A DNA stretch of 15,808 bases from Pleurotus ostreatus/Saccharomyces cerevisiae fusant (lineage: Eukaryota > Opisthokonta): assembly GCA_024196135.1 (NCBI GenBank), contig JAMQCK010000790.1, positions 1-15,808 of the forward strand, given 5' to 3'. This document shows, one piece after another, positions 1-9,323 of this stretch. The number at the start of each line of letters is the position of its first letter. Position 1 is the first letter of the stretch. The position numbers and the translations under genes are program-made. The notes below the pieces were generated by a model. The model saw only the letters and a list, made by a program, of their open reading frames with translations. It was not told the origin of the DNA and did no database searches.

Positions 1-4
1 CTCC

Positions 5-583
5 ATGCAGCCAGCGATGATGGATCCGAGATTCACCGTCTTTCACTCGTCGTCGGTCCATCTCAAGAAGGTGTGTTACTCTGCCCGGCGTTGTCTGCTT
101 CCCGGCTCAACGAGTGCGTCAGAGATACAAGTGGCGCCTGAGATTGCACGAAACTACAAAGCAGGTGGGTAGTAGCACCCTCTACCTCCTGCACAGCTAT
201 TTACCCATCGCGTTTGCTAGATATACTATGCTTGCGCTAAGCAATCCAGGAAGCGCGTCAGCCTCCTTTGGAAGGCGCACAACGTCAAGTACGTCCGCCC
301 GCACTGCGCGTATCTTTGTAGTCGTCAAACCATCATCCTCAGGCTAGAGAAGGTGGCGGCCGCGAACGGGACCACGGTCAAAGCATTGCGGAAGAACCCC
401 GCGGTCCAGCGCATTCTGATCGCGCACTTGCGTGACCTCTCGCCGGTGTACCCGTCGACCTTCCATTTTCTGAAGGCGCCTCCGGGAACAGGGACATCGT
501 CTACAGCCTCTGCGCTCACTGACGCGTCAAGCCACGTGTCTTTTGGGTCGCATGAGATGGCTGATTACGGCGCGGATTCTTGA
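5..583 (+). other. possible exons of an unrecognised gene, perhaps broken
   Basis: A frame running from about 256 to 583 is open and protein-like (segments such as VSLLWKAHNVKYVRP and NPAVQRILIAHLRDLSPVYP), ending at TGA 581-583. Upstream, 5-70 reads MQPAMMDPRFTVFHSSSVHLKK and is followed by a possible donor GTGTGT at 71. A short possible exon at 122-163 (RYKWRLRLHETTKQ) lies between an acceptor CAG and a donor GTGGGT. A further acceptor CCAG at 247-250 follows a CTAAG branch-like element. The phases do not join cleanly: the 122-163 piece ends in phase 0, while the long downstream frame needs two carried bases. The model is therefore either wrong or the gene carries a frameshift. I do not recognise the family. 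It could be the 3' end of a gene that begins outside the window. Confidence 0.22.
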
Positions 584-1266
584 TGCGTGGCATCAACATC
601 GTTAGACTCGTCCGAGGAACATCTCCCTTTCTCTCCTTCTCAAATATCACGGACATCCGCATTATACACTACTACATACGCCCGGACTATTCACGAGATA
701 TTTCATCCCCCAAGGACTTCACCATACCCAATGTATCATGTAGTCGACCACCAAACGCAACGGCAATGGCGGAATGGTCATGGTGTCCCGCCGCCTCCTT
801 TATCTCTATGAAGCTCTCGTGCTGGGTGATATATGGCGCCACTTTGCAGTCCTATGACACGGCTTCAACAGTACTCACGCTTCGCGGCTGTGGACTGCGT
901 CTAGTTCTTGTGGTCACACAACGTGACCAAGTTCAACCGTCACTCCACGTGGCTTTCCGCGTGATCATCCCAAACACTGATTTCTGGCTTGTCCTCGACC
1001 ATCATCCAACTTGCTTGCACGCTTCCTTCGACAGCATTGCTGTCTCGGAATATACCCGAAATCTACCTTGAACACGTAAAATGTACACGTCAGAACACTG
1101 CCCGCCCCGCCTGAAATTCGATCGCGACGAAGGGTGATTTGCCTCCCAAGTCTATGGCGTATATCCTTGGGAATCGAGACGAAGCAGGACAACATCATGA
1201 TGGCCCCAGCCTTATATGCTAAACTCGCTCGTTTGATTGCTCTACTACTTACAAGTTATCCAAGCA
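584..1266. other. intergenic, nothing recognised
   Basis: No convincing coding frame was found. Open frames here (for example 580-1071 on +) lack splice context, low-complexity coding bias or any motif I recognise. A TATA-like CTTATATG near 1210 lies about 55 bases before the start codon of the decayed esterase and may be its old promoter. Confidence 0.4.
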
Positions 1267-3215
1267 ATGCGGCTGTCTGCCCTCCTCGCGACGTGCGGCC
1301 TCGCGCTCAGCGCGTCGGTCGCCATCAACGACATGACACTCTTTGACTCGAGTAACCTCTCTGAATGGGGACTCTCAGATTCTTTGCAGGTATTACGTCT
1401 TATCACCTGATTCTGGACGCGTCTTAGAGCACCCTCAGGCATCCCCTACGCCAAGCCGCCAGTCGGCTAGCTACGTTTCGCAGCGCCCTGTTGTACGCCC
1501 TCAATGAGTCGACCTTCGACGCCAGGAGCTTGAGTCTTGCGCTGCCCCAGTCGATGGACAGCAGTGATACCCACCCTGTCTCGTCACCAGTCAGCGCGTT
1601 GGGTTCAGGCTGGCAGTTCTCCTTTCGAGGAGCAGTTCGTGCCGAACCATACGTGCTATGCGCCAGGTTGGTATCAGGATTGGTGCGGTACTTCCAGTGG
1701 TGAGCACTCCATCCCTTTCTTTACGAGAGCACCCTACATCGAGCAAAACCACAGTTGGTCTGGTAAGCCTCCGCTACGCTAGCTAGCGAATCATCTCCTA
1801 ACTTGTTTATCAAGGGTTTTCAGTAGCTGCCTCGAGATTCGACTCGAACCCTATGGTGGCGCAAAGCGTAGCACGTGTAAGTCCCTCCCGCATAAGAGTC
1901 GTCTAGGCCGCTCATCGACTACACAGGGAACGCCCGTTGTTCTCGTCAGCTTCGGCTGCCGCCTCGGCCCGCTTGGCTTCCCATAGGGCGACGAAATGGA
2001 CGCTCAACGTCGGCACGCGCGATGCGCTCTTGGCCTCCGACTGGGTCCATCGCAGCATTGCAGCGTTCGGGGGAGATGCGAGCAAGGTGAAGTCGAAAGG
2101 TGGCGATGCCTTCTTCCCTCTGAAGTTCTTTGTCCAGGTCACTGCGATTTTAGCAGCGCAGGTAAGCCCTCGACTCGCTTCTCCTCCTTGGAAGCCGCTC
2201 TCACCACATGCGCAGGCGTGATCGCCCTTCAAATTCTCTTCCTCACCAATACCCTCGGTCCTTACACCATCGGCGTGTCGGGCTACGACGGTGCTACGAC
2301 CCCGAAACCCGTGTCCGCAAACCAACCCTCCTGGGACTCGGTCCCCTCGCTCGTGGGGTGCGCGAGCACGTCGGGCACCGTCCTCGACTGCCACCGCGGC
2401 GCCGACTCAGAAGCTGTGGTGGACGTCGTCCGCAAGGTCTTGCCGAAGACGACTTTCAGCTGTTGGCCGGCTTTCGATGGCGCGGATGGCCTGATCCCTG
2501 ACTTGCCATCGGAAATCCGGGTGGCCAGCGGGTATACGCAGGTGCCCTCGATTGCAGGCGCACATTTGGATGGTGGTATGTCCCTTTTCGACTGCGCGAT
2601 ACTTATTCGCTGCAATGCTGATCGACGATGTCAGGTACCTGGTTCGCGCCGACAGAGATCGGCAACGAGACGCTGGTCCGCCTGCTCCTTGAGATGCTGT
2701 TGTCGCCAACCGTAGACGGTCACACGGCCGATGAGTTCGAGAGCATGATCGACATACTCGTGCTATACCCTGACGACCCCACTCTCGGCTCGCCATACAA
2801 CACGGGCAACGAGACCTTCGGCTTGAGCTGGACCTGCTGCCCGTACGTCCAACGTTGATGAACGATGCTCTACTCCCGTACTGATTCATTCCGAAGTAGG
2901 CAACGACATTGTTCCACTCGGTGCGCCGGTTTTCTGGCGCGGCTCGCGCAAGGTCGGCGCGCCAACGCACGGCCACCTCCTCGCGCAGCCCGCCGTCGAG
3001 GGGCACGGATCCCAGATAAGGTGGTACGCCCATGCCTCACGCTCGGGTGTTTCATTTGACCAACGCTGCGCTAGAGCCTTCCGTGCTGTTGAGCGCGCAG
3101 GTCATAGACTACTGACTGTCCTTCGTCACGATCTCAATGCGAGCGACGGGCTGGGCGTTGACAATTCCCACTGACCAGTGTACGAGGTGTGCGGGTTTCT
3201 GAAGTTTCTGATAAG
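1267..3215 (+). pseudogene. decayed type B carboxylesterase/lipase (COesterase family)
   Basis: An ATG at 1267 opens a typical secretion signal (MRLSALLATCGLALSASVA). Family landmarks then appear in order: GIPYAKPPVG then stop then LRFAAP (TAG 1468-1470); TFDARSL near 1515; GTPVVLVSFGCRLGPLGFP then stop then GDE (TAG 1984-1986); LNVGTRDALLASDWVH and IAAFGGDASKV in a shifted frame; PSWDSVPSLVGCAS, FDGADGLIPDLPS, and LDG joined to GTWFAP over an intron at 2576-2634; YPDDPTLGSPYNTGNETFG; LLSAQVIDY then stop then LSFV (TGA 3113-3115); NASDGLGVDNSH then stop then PVYEVCG (TGA 3172-3174). Another likely old intron is 2162-2215. The nucleophile elbow GESAG expected after ASKV is missing (KVKSKGGDAFF), so the catalytic serine is gone. 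Intact relatives are secreted ester hydrolases. Several frameshifts and four stops make a functional protein very unlikely. Boundaries after 3190 are approximate. Confidence 0.88.
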
Positions 3216-3250
3216 AGTTGCGACGTGCTAACGAGATTTGGAGGCCATCA

Positions 3251-3643
3251 TGTAGTTCGACGCGCCTATCTGTCGACATTTGTGGACGACCATCGCGAGG
3301 GACAGATCAGTGCTCTCAACGCGGACCCGGGGATCCTACACCGTTAGTTCACTGTCAATGCCACAAACCTCTAAACCAGTTGTCCAGCAAAATACGAGCC
3401 TTTGCCACAGCTAAGCGAGTGCGTGCCTGTGTACGACAGGCCCTCTTTCGCGGTGCTTAACCTAAATGCCGGCTTCTTCTCATTCCCTCGGCGCCCGTCC
3501 GATGTTCGCGATCACAAAGACCGCATCAAAGTGGCTATGCTCGGGAATACAATGTAAGACTACAAGAACGCGCGAGACGATGGTTCTGGGATCTGCTTGT
3601 GACTCGAAGGTCCATATGTGGCGTGGGATATACCGCAGGTTCG
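3251..3643 (+). other. weak protein-like frame with stops, possible relic
   Basis: One frame reads protein-like over about 130 codons. It includes an uninterrupted 58-codon stretch (3377-3550) with PVYDRPSFAVLNLNAGFF and RDHKDRIKVAMLGNT. It is broken by TAG and TAA upstream and by TAA and TGA downstream. I do not recognise the family, and the stop density over the whole stretch is near what chance allows, so it may be nothing. It lies between the decayed esterase and the F-box/zinc-finger gene. Confidence 0.18.
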
Positions 3644-3770
3644 ACTTTCCTATTGTTTGTGACCGACGCTGACGACAAAGACCAGGTCACGTACCATTCA
3701 AGAGCGACCAGCGTGCCCTATATGAGCATGGCTACCGTACCCCTTCGCTTTGCTACCCACTTCGTCGACC

Positions 3771-5671
3771 ATGGCAGACACCGGACCGCCTCCCGCGAAA
3801 ATTCCTCGCGTCAGATCGCCCTCTCCCCCCGCTTCCAACGCGATCAGTGGCTCTCCTCATGAAGTGCTTGTGACTGTGTCTGATGCTAGTCCATTCACCA
3901 AAGAGATATGGGCGAACATCATGTCGCACTGTTCGGTCTTCGATCTCTTCTGCCTGCGCGACGCCCGGGGCTTCCTTCGAAGGATGATCAGCAGGGAGAT
4001 GCTCGAGGAAGCCTTCCACGACGCTGGTCTCGCGCGCGCTTTACCGAACAGCGAGGAAGACCGGGAGTGTCTTCCAGCTCAGCTTCGTGATTCAATCTGC
4101 TTGATGAAAATGATTTGTCTGGGACCATGCTCGGTGAGTTTCTGAAGCCCATACCCGAACTTTTTGATGCTCATGCCGACCTCAGGTTTGTGGCACCTGG
4201 TCGGTGCTGCCCCCGGCTTCGAGTGACATGAAGGTCCGCTTGTGCGGTAGTGTGCGTTGTTGTGTGCCACACGTTCGTGTGCTTTGGCTGACGCGCCGAT
4301 TCACAGGAGGCCTGTTCCTCGTATATGTTTTCGTACGTTTTGCCACTTCAGCAATGTGTCCACGATCTCACTTCTGTCCAGCGAGCACATGTCAAGCGGC
4401 TGGGCGGTGTTTCCTTCGCATGAGATGCCGATGTACTACATCCGGCAAATACTCGATTTCGAGCTACCTGCAGTGGCCGAAGATTGGCAACCGCACATGC
4501 TCATGAACTATAGGCGCTACGTCGATCGCCCTCCCATCGACATCCTGAACGGCATCGCACGCAGCACCAACTGCAGGACTCTTCTCAAGACCCTTTTGCG
4601 CGCCAAACGGGAGCTAGATGGTGTCGGCTGGAAAGGGAGTTATTCCAGTGACATCGTTCGAGATAGCGAGGACAAGGAGGGGGCAGTGCGCCTTGCGAAT
4701 GTGCGTGTACTCTCTCTCTCTCCGCTATAACGTTTACTCACTCGGCGCCCGCTCGCAGATATTCGCGGACCGTCGCAAGTACCATGAGGTCACCAAATGG
4801 GTGAGTCGTCCTCTTTCCATCTGCTGCCCAGTGCATCTGATCAATACGGCCCTTGTTTTGCGCAGTTATACTGTCTCGTCTCTGTTTGGAGGGTGGCAAA
4901 CGAGAGGAAGGATATATACCTTCGCAACGAGAACCAGCTGACGTGAGTTGACTGCTCCAGGCGCGTTGCTACACGCTGATTTGCATGCCGACTCGTAGTA
5001 TCGAAGACCGCGCCGAGTATCTGAATCAGCCCTATGACCCGAACCATCCTCTCATTCAGCGCGTACTGGAGGCGCATGCGCGTGATGTGTCCACCATCTG
5101 CTCAAACGCGGCGGACTGTCTTTTCCCCCTTCCTGACGTGCCGAAGTCGCCCTGGGATCCGGAGTATAGCCATCCTCAGCAGGACTTCGTGCATTATACC
5201 CTCCCGCGCAGCTTTGTCCCGTTCATGGACAGGGGGGCAGGCGAGGCGAAGTCCTTTCATGCGAAGTCTGGTGCTGCTGCGTCAGCGAAGCACGAGTCCG
5301 GCCCCAAGTCCGCTGAGACGCCTGCGGTTGCTGCTCGGAGCGATCACATTTCCCGCGTCGGCGCCTCGCCGGAGGTTCATCCAGCAATCAGTGAAAATTC
5401 GAATCAGGCCGCTGCCGCCTCCGCAAGCAAGCTGCGTCGCAATCATGTCAAGCCAAAGAATCACCCGTGAGCGATCTCTTCTTTCAAGCTATAGATGTTG
5501 TACTCATGGCTCCTCTAGCCGAATGTACTTCAACTGCACGCTTTGCGGAGGGAAGCTATTTGTCAAGCAAACGAAGCTGCACGAGCATATGAGAGAAGTG
5601 TACGTGCGCGCTCTGAAGAATGATCGTGTCGAGACTAATGCATCTTTAGGCACGGAATGATTTACGAGTAG
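3771..5671 (+). CDS. F-box-like / C2H2 zinc-finger protein, copy A (9 exons, 487 aa model)
   Basis: Exon model: 3771-4133, 4186-4251, 4307-4332, 4382-4700, 4759-4800, 4866-4942, 4999-5466, 5519-5599, 5650-5671. All introns are GT-AG, 49-65 nt, and all phases close. The start ATG sits in ACCATGG. Residues about 41-75 (PFTKEIWANIMSHC...LRDARGFLRRM) look like an F-box-like helix bundle. A C-x2-C pair (C120, C123) spans intron 1, and a second pair (C141 and C146) spans intron 2, suggesting a four-cysteine zinc site. Exon 7 carries a low-complexity Ala/Ser/Lys tail (residues about 375-454). The last finger is C460-x2-C463-x13-H477-x4-H482, with H482 encoded just after the last intron. F-box proteins usually bring substrates to SCF ubiquitin ligases; that role, and possible nucleic-acid binding by the finger, are inference. 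It is convergent with, and paralogous to, the gene at 5879-7557. The junction at intron 3 (26-nt exon 3) is supported by the paralogue. Confidence 0.78.
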
Positions 5672-5878
5672 CGTTCAGGCAAGTGTGCGCTGGACAAGCA
5701 TACGTACCTACTACAGTCTCACTGTCTGCCCGGTGCTTACGATTATCCGTATTTTGCTTCACATCCATGACATACGACGAGTTGTATACTTTACGAACTA
5801 GTGTACGATAAATCGAAACGACAGCCGCATTGTCTTTCTCGCCACCTAGACTTTGAATGAGACCATTCGCATTCGAGT
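5672..5878. other. tail-to-tail intergenic region
   Basis: This 207-base gap separates the stop codons of the two convergent zinc-finger genes. It must hold both 3' UTRs and poly(A) sites. I see no inverted repeat or further gene. Confidence 0.5.
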
Positions 5879-7557
5879 TCATGCGCTGATGCCGTGCCAT
5901 TCCTCCTCAGTTTGGCGATGCACTCCATGTCTAAGGTGAATGGTCAGCACTGGAAGATGTCTGATAAACGAAGTCTTACCTCTGGACTTCGTGGCGCTGG
6001 AGCGAATACGCCGTGTACCACTTCAAAGGGAGGTCTTCACAATACTCGCACCGATACTCTCCCTTTCCAGTCTTGAAGTTGAGACGGTTCTGGGGCAGCT
6101 GTCCCGGGTGACTGGAGGTCATTGGTGTCAGTAGACTGACGGCGCGCATCACCAGTAACTTACCTCTTCGCGACGTGCAAATCATAACGGGCATTCGACA
6201 CCACAATGCCGCACTGCGTGCAGACGCGCTTCTTGCAGGTAGCGCTGTAGAGATTGGCCTTTGCCAGGCTTGAGAGGGAGATCCGGCGAAGATCGCGCGA
6301 ACGCGACTTTAAAGGGCGCAGTACGGCGGAGTGACGTATCACACGTGAAGTTGCGATATTTTTCCTCCCAGCGTATCTGCGTAATCTGCGCGTGGCCCGT
6401 CAGCGACCACACTCTGCAACCTCGAAGGGCATACCTGCGGATGTTAGACGCGCCGACGCTGCGTTTCGTTTTGTCCATCTTTCTCATCCACTCATCAATG
6501 TAGTATTGGAACTAAGAGCGCATATGTCATACTCGGCTGGTATGTGGTCTCCGCAAGGCTTACCATGAACATTGCTTGGGCCCAATCGTTGCGTGCCGAG
6601 TATCGCTTGGGTCGAATCGTGAGTGAAGTTGCTAATTAGAGAGTAACGGGATGCCTACCTTGAACAGCGCTTTCTCGCGCAAGATTCGCTCGTGATCGTT
6701 GCGAGCTGCTAGTACCTCGTGCTGATACTCTTCTCGCGCTTTCACCAGGTCGTTGACCAGAATTGCCTGCGTCTTCTGATCTCTCCATTCCAAGTCAGAA
6801 GACATAGAGAGCCGCGGCAACCAGGAGACAATGTGGCGATCAACTTCAGGCGTAGCAGATCGAGCGGGTAGATAGTTGAACTGAGGCAGAAGGAAGACGA
6901 CTTCGAAACTATATTCGGCTCTCAGTCAGTTTGTAAACATTCGGTGGACAATGACGTACCGAAAGAACTTCGTCTTGCAGCGCTTCTACACCGCAATCCG
7001 AGCCGCAGTCAGAAATAGGGAAGCGGCGAGTGGATATTAGACGCACGGAGCAGAAATACAGCCTACTATGTATCCATTCGGGCGGGCCTGGCGTCCAGGA
7101 ACCGCAGATCTTGAGCGAAGTCGCGTATCAGAAATTAGACAAGATATGGCAAGGGGGTACGCACATTGCATCTCCCGGATCGGAACAGCAGATTTGTGTA
7201 AGTGGCGCTTCCATATCGTCCAGGTTGTCGCGGATCGCTGATGCCGAAGAATTCGCATAGGGCCTTGCTCTTTCCAGGATGTTTGACGACACGCAGCAAC
7301 CACCGAGGGTCCGGAGGTGAATGAGGGAGCAGAAGCGGTGCATGCGCTAGTAATTTTCCATCTTCACGGTCGACAACGGCGCGGAATAGACGGCAAGTAT
7401 TGCGAACAGCGAACAGAGTTGTTGGTACGCAGAAGGAGAATGTTATATGCCACAGCTCCGTGGGTAATACGTCGCGGTAAGAGAGTGGCTTACAAGCCAA
7501 GTTGTCGCTGGCCGGTTGGGCATGGCGGGCGCGCTTCGCCCTCCAACGTCGAGTCAT
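5879..7557 (-). CDS. F-box-like / C2H2 zinc-finger protein, copy B (9 exons, 418 aa model)
   Basis: Exon model in transcription order: 7557-7165, 7109-7047, 6985-6960, 6908-6659, 6605-6564, 6511-6435, 6385-6164, 6111-5980, 5930-5879. Introns are GT-AG and 49-61 nt. The first ATG in the frame is at 7557. Residues about 30-64 (LPTELWHITFSFC...VRNTCRLFRAVVD) fit an F-box better than copy A does. RCN followed by ICGSW forms a C-x2-C across intron 1, and FCS followed by KRC gives a second cysteine pair across intron 2. Exon 4 is charged and helical (KAREEYQHEVLAARNDHERI). Finger 1 is C339-x2-C342-x11-H354-x4-H359; finger 2 is C379-x2-C382-x15-H398-x4-H403. In both, the last His comes directly after a phase-2 intron. 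The exon 7 acceptor is uncertain (6385 or 6376; both keep frame). A second open frame overlaps exon 7, so this exon is the weakest part. An SCF adaptor role is inference. Confidence 0.8.
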
Positions 7558-7772
7558 GTTGGGTGAGAACACCAAGCGGTTTGTCGAAGTGGCGGTCGAG
7601 TAGAGGGCAATCGCTTAGATGTAAGACACCGCTAACATTCATCGCGGTCACACCTGTTGTTCTTGTCAGAACAATAGAATGTCACAGAATCCGGATTCAT
7701 ATGAGTCACGCACAAACATGAAAGAGAACAAAAGAGCGCGCACAGCGTGCGATCTCCGGTCGATCTCCGAAA

Positions 7773-7794
7773 CACGTGCCCCCGCCCTATATAA
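7773..7794 (+). promoter_or_regulatory. core promoter of tandem unit 1 (CACGTG + TATATAA)
   Basis: CACGTG occupies 7773-7778 and TATATAA 7788-7794. A CT-rich stretch (about 7801-7824) then runs into CAACCCCCACCCC, a usual fungal start-site setting. The same order and spacing recur in the other two units, so the elements are conserved rather than accidental. Confidence 0.7.
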
Positions 7795-7817
7795 CGCGGC
7801 TCTTCCGCCACCCTCTC

Positions 7818-8400
7818 TCTTCTTCAACCCCCACCCCTCCGACCTCCCAGACTGGTCCCTCGGCAGCCGATACACCTCCCAAGGTTTAGAGCGGCAGGAG
7901 GTGCATTCGTGTGCTTTCTGTCGTCTCGGAGCCGATGCTCTGAGAGGTTGACTGTCGAGGGGCCACCTGGATCCCGTCACCGTAGCGCTGGTCTTCGACC
8001 GCGCTCGAGGCCGGAGGAGGCGATGAGATGCCGAGCTCGCGCTGCTGCTTGGTCGCCCCCAGGTGCTGGGTCCTCTCAAGGCCCTACGCCGGCGGGTGGT
8101 CCCTGGCCTTGCAGCAGCGTTGATGCCGGGTTTGTGAAGTCATAAGGTGTTCTCCCGTAGGGCTTAGTCTCGCCTGGCGTTCTCGCTCCCGCGGGCGAGC
8201 CGCAGGCCTCCCCTTCGTTCCTCGAGGGCTTTCGTCCTCGAGCCGAAGGCATCCTGCAGTGCCACGCCGGGCATCTCATCGCTGGGGCTGCCTTCGGCAG
8301 ACCCAACGCGTCGCCACACACCAGAGGGCCGACCCCCTCTGGGACGCGTAATTTTTGGGACCTTATGCATGCCTTCGGCATGCGTGTTGGTAGTCGGTAC
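7818..8400 (+). ncRNA. candidate Sm-class structured RNA, unit 1
   Basis: The start is inferred about 30 bases after the TATA box; the end is placed just after the terminal hairpin. Visible stems: CACCTCC 7873-7879 with GGAGGTG 7897-7903; GGTC-TTC-GACC near 7990; a nested pair made of CCTTCG 8212-8217 with CGAAGG 8244-8249 and inside it CTCGAGG 8221-8227 with CCTCGAG 8236-8242; CTGCC-TTC-GGCAG 8288-8300; CCAGAGGG 8321-8328 with CCCTCTGG 8335-8342. AATTTTTGG 8350-8358 fits the Sm site consensus (RAU4-6GR) and is single-stranded between two hairpins. The 3' hairpin is GCATGCC-TTC-GGCATGC, 8367-8383. The overall order resembles Sm-class snRNA genes transcribed by RNA polymerase II. I find no U1 5' end, U2 branch-binding segment, U5 loop or telomerase template, so the identity is unknown. 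The only ATG frame of any size encodes 40 residues and is broken in unit 3. Confidence 0.55.
8350..8383 (+). other. putative Sm site and 3' terminal hairpin, unit 1
   Basis: AATTTTTGG (8350-8358) is followed eight bases later by a 7-bp perfect stem with a TTC loop (8367-8383), extendable by A-U and G-U pairs on both sides. An Sm ring site next to a 3' hairpin is the known layout of U1, U2, U4 and U5 RNAs; the assignment here is inference. Confidence 0.55.
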
Positions 8401-8410
8401 TTTTAGCTAC

Positions 8411-8425
8411 TGTATATAGTCAATG
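8411..8425 (+). terminator. candidate RNA 3'-end motif, unit 1
   Basis: TGTATATAGTCAATG lies 28 bases after the terminal hairpin. The motif is kept in all three units while the sequence around it has drifted. TATATA/TATGTA resembles yeast poly(A) efficiency elements, so it may direct RNA 3'-end formation; this is inference. Confidence 0.35.
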
Positions 8426-8563
8426 AACATATTCACAGCTCGGTAGTATGGAACTCCAAAGCCACCCTCGCGAGAATAAACGCGTATCTTCACCAGAACA
8501 ATGCCTTGATGCAGCCATGTGCGCGAGAACAAAGGGGACGACAAATTGAGGCTATCGCCGAAG

Positions 8564-8584
8564 CACGTGGCCCGCCCTATATAA
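8564..8584 (+). promoter_or_regulatory. core promoter of tandem unit 2 (CACGTG + TATATAA)
   Basis: CACGTG is at 8564-8569 and TATATAA at 8578-8584, preceded by GCGCGAGAACAAAG, which is shared with unit 3. The CT-rich run and CAACCCCCACCCC follow as in unit 1. Confidence 0.7.
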
Positions 8585-8607
8585 CACGGCGCGTCTGCTA
8601 CCCTCTC

Positions 8608-9190
8608 TCCTCCTCAACCCCCACCCCTCCGACCTCCCAGACTGGTCCCTCGGCAGCCTATACACCTCCCAAGGTTTAGAGCGGCAGGAGGTGCATTCGT
8701 GTGCCTTCTGTCGTCTCGGAGCCGTCGCTCTGAGAGGTTGACTGTCGAGGGATCACCTGGATCCCGTCGCCACAGCGCTGGTCTTCGACCGCGCTCGAGG
8801 CCGGAGGAGGCGATGAGATGCCGAGCTCGCGCTGTTGCTTGGTCGCCCCCGGTCACTAGGTCCTCTCGAGTCCCTACGCCGGTGGGTGGTCCCCGGCCTC
8901 GCAGCAGCGTTGATGCCTGGTTTGTAAAGTCATAAGGTGTTCTCCCATAGGGCTGGTCCTACCTGACGTTTACGCTCCCGCGGGCGAGCCGCAGGCCGCC
9001 GCTTCGTTCCTCGAGGGCCGCCACTATGGTCCTCGAGTCGAAGAAAGTCTGCTGTGCCACGCCGGGTATCTCATCGCTGGGGCTGCCTTCGGCAGATTCG
9101 TCGCGTCGCCACATACCAGGGGGCCAATTCTCCGACGCGCAATTTTTGGAATTCATGCATGCTCTCGGCATGCGTCACAGTAGTCAGCGC
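8608..9190 (+). ncRNA. candidate Sm-class structured RNA, unit 2
   Basis: Same architecture as unit 1. The stem CACCTCC 8663-8669 with GGAGGTG 8687-8693 is kept. The inner stem CTCGAGG 9010-9016 with CCTCGAG 9031-9037 is identical to that of unit 1, although its loop has grown from 8 to 14 bases and changed completely. The outer stem is CTTCG 9002-9006 with CGAAG 9039-9043. CTGCC-TTC-GGCAG is at 9083-9095. The CCAGAGGG stem of unit 1 is largely lost here. AATTTTTGG is unchanged at 9141-9149, and the 3' hairpin GCATGC-N5-GCATGC is at 9157-9173. Whether this copy still works is unclear given the lost stem; the Sm site and terminal hairpin survive in an otherwise altered stretch. Confidence 0.5.
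9141..9173 (+). other. putative Sm site and 3' terminal hairpin, unit 2
   Basis: AATTTTTGG at 9141-9149 is exact. The hairpin at 9157-9173 keeps the 6-bp GCATGC stem with a TCTCG loop, while the bases between site and hairpin differ from units 1 and 3 (AATTCAT). Confidence 0.5.
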
Positions 9191-9199
9191 TTCAGCCAC

Positions 9200-9214
9200 T
9201 GTATGTAGACAATG
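9200..9214 (+). terminator. candidate RNA 3'-end motif, unit 2
   Basis: TGTATGTAGACAATG lies 26 bases after the terminal hairpin and matches the motif of units 1 and 3. Confidence 0.33.
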
Positions 9215-9323
9215 CCCACTTTATTTTCTCGGTCATACAGGACCCCAACGTCACCCTCGCGAGACCAATGATAGCCATGCGCGCAAGAACAAAGGAAATG
9301 CCGGATCGAGAATATCTCCGAAG

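Noticed and set aside
1996..2715. 239-codon frame as an intact gene
   Set aside because: It merges several frames' worth of esterase similarity, reads through at least two former introns and lacks the catalytic serine, so it is a piece of the pseudogene.
2407..3033. 208-codon - strand frame
   Set aside because: It is antisense to the esterase relic, whose family motifs lie on the + strand.
7980..8005. Pol III SINE with a B box (TCTTCGACC)
   Set aside because: It resembles GTTCRANNCC only loosely, is part of a short hairpin, has no convincing A box, and the units have a TATA box and no T-run terminator at the end.
8021..8145. 40-codon ATG frame (MRCRARAAAW...) in units 1 and 2
   Set aside because: The two copies differ mostly by changes that alter residues, and in unit 3 the frame stops after three codons. 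Nucleotide similarity alone explains it.
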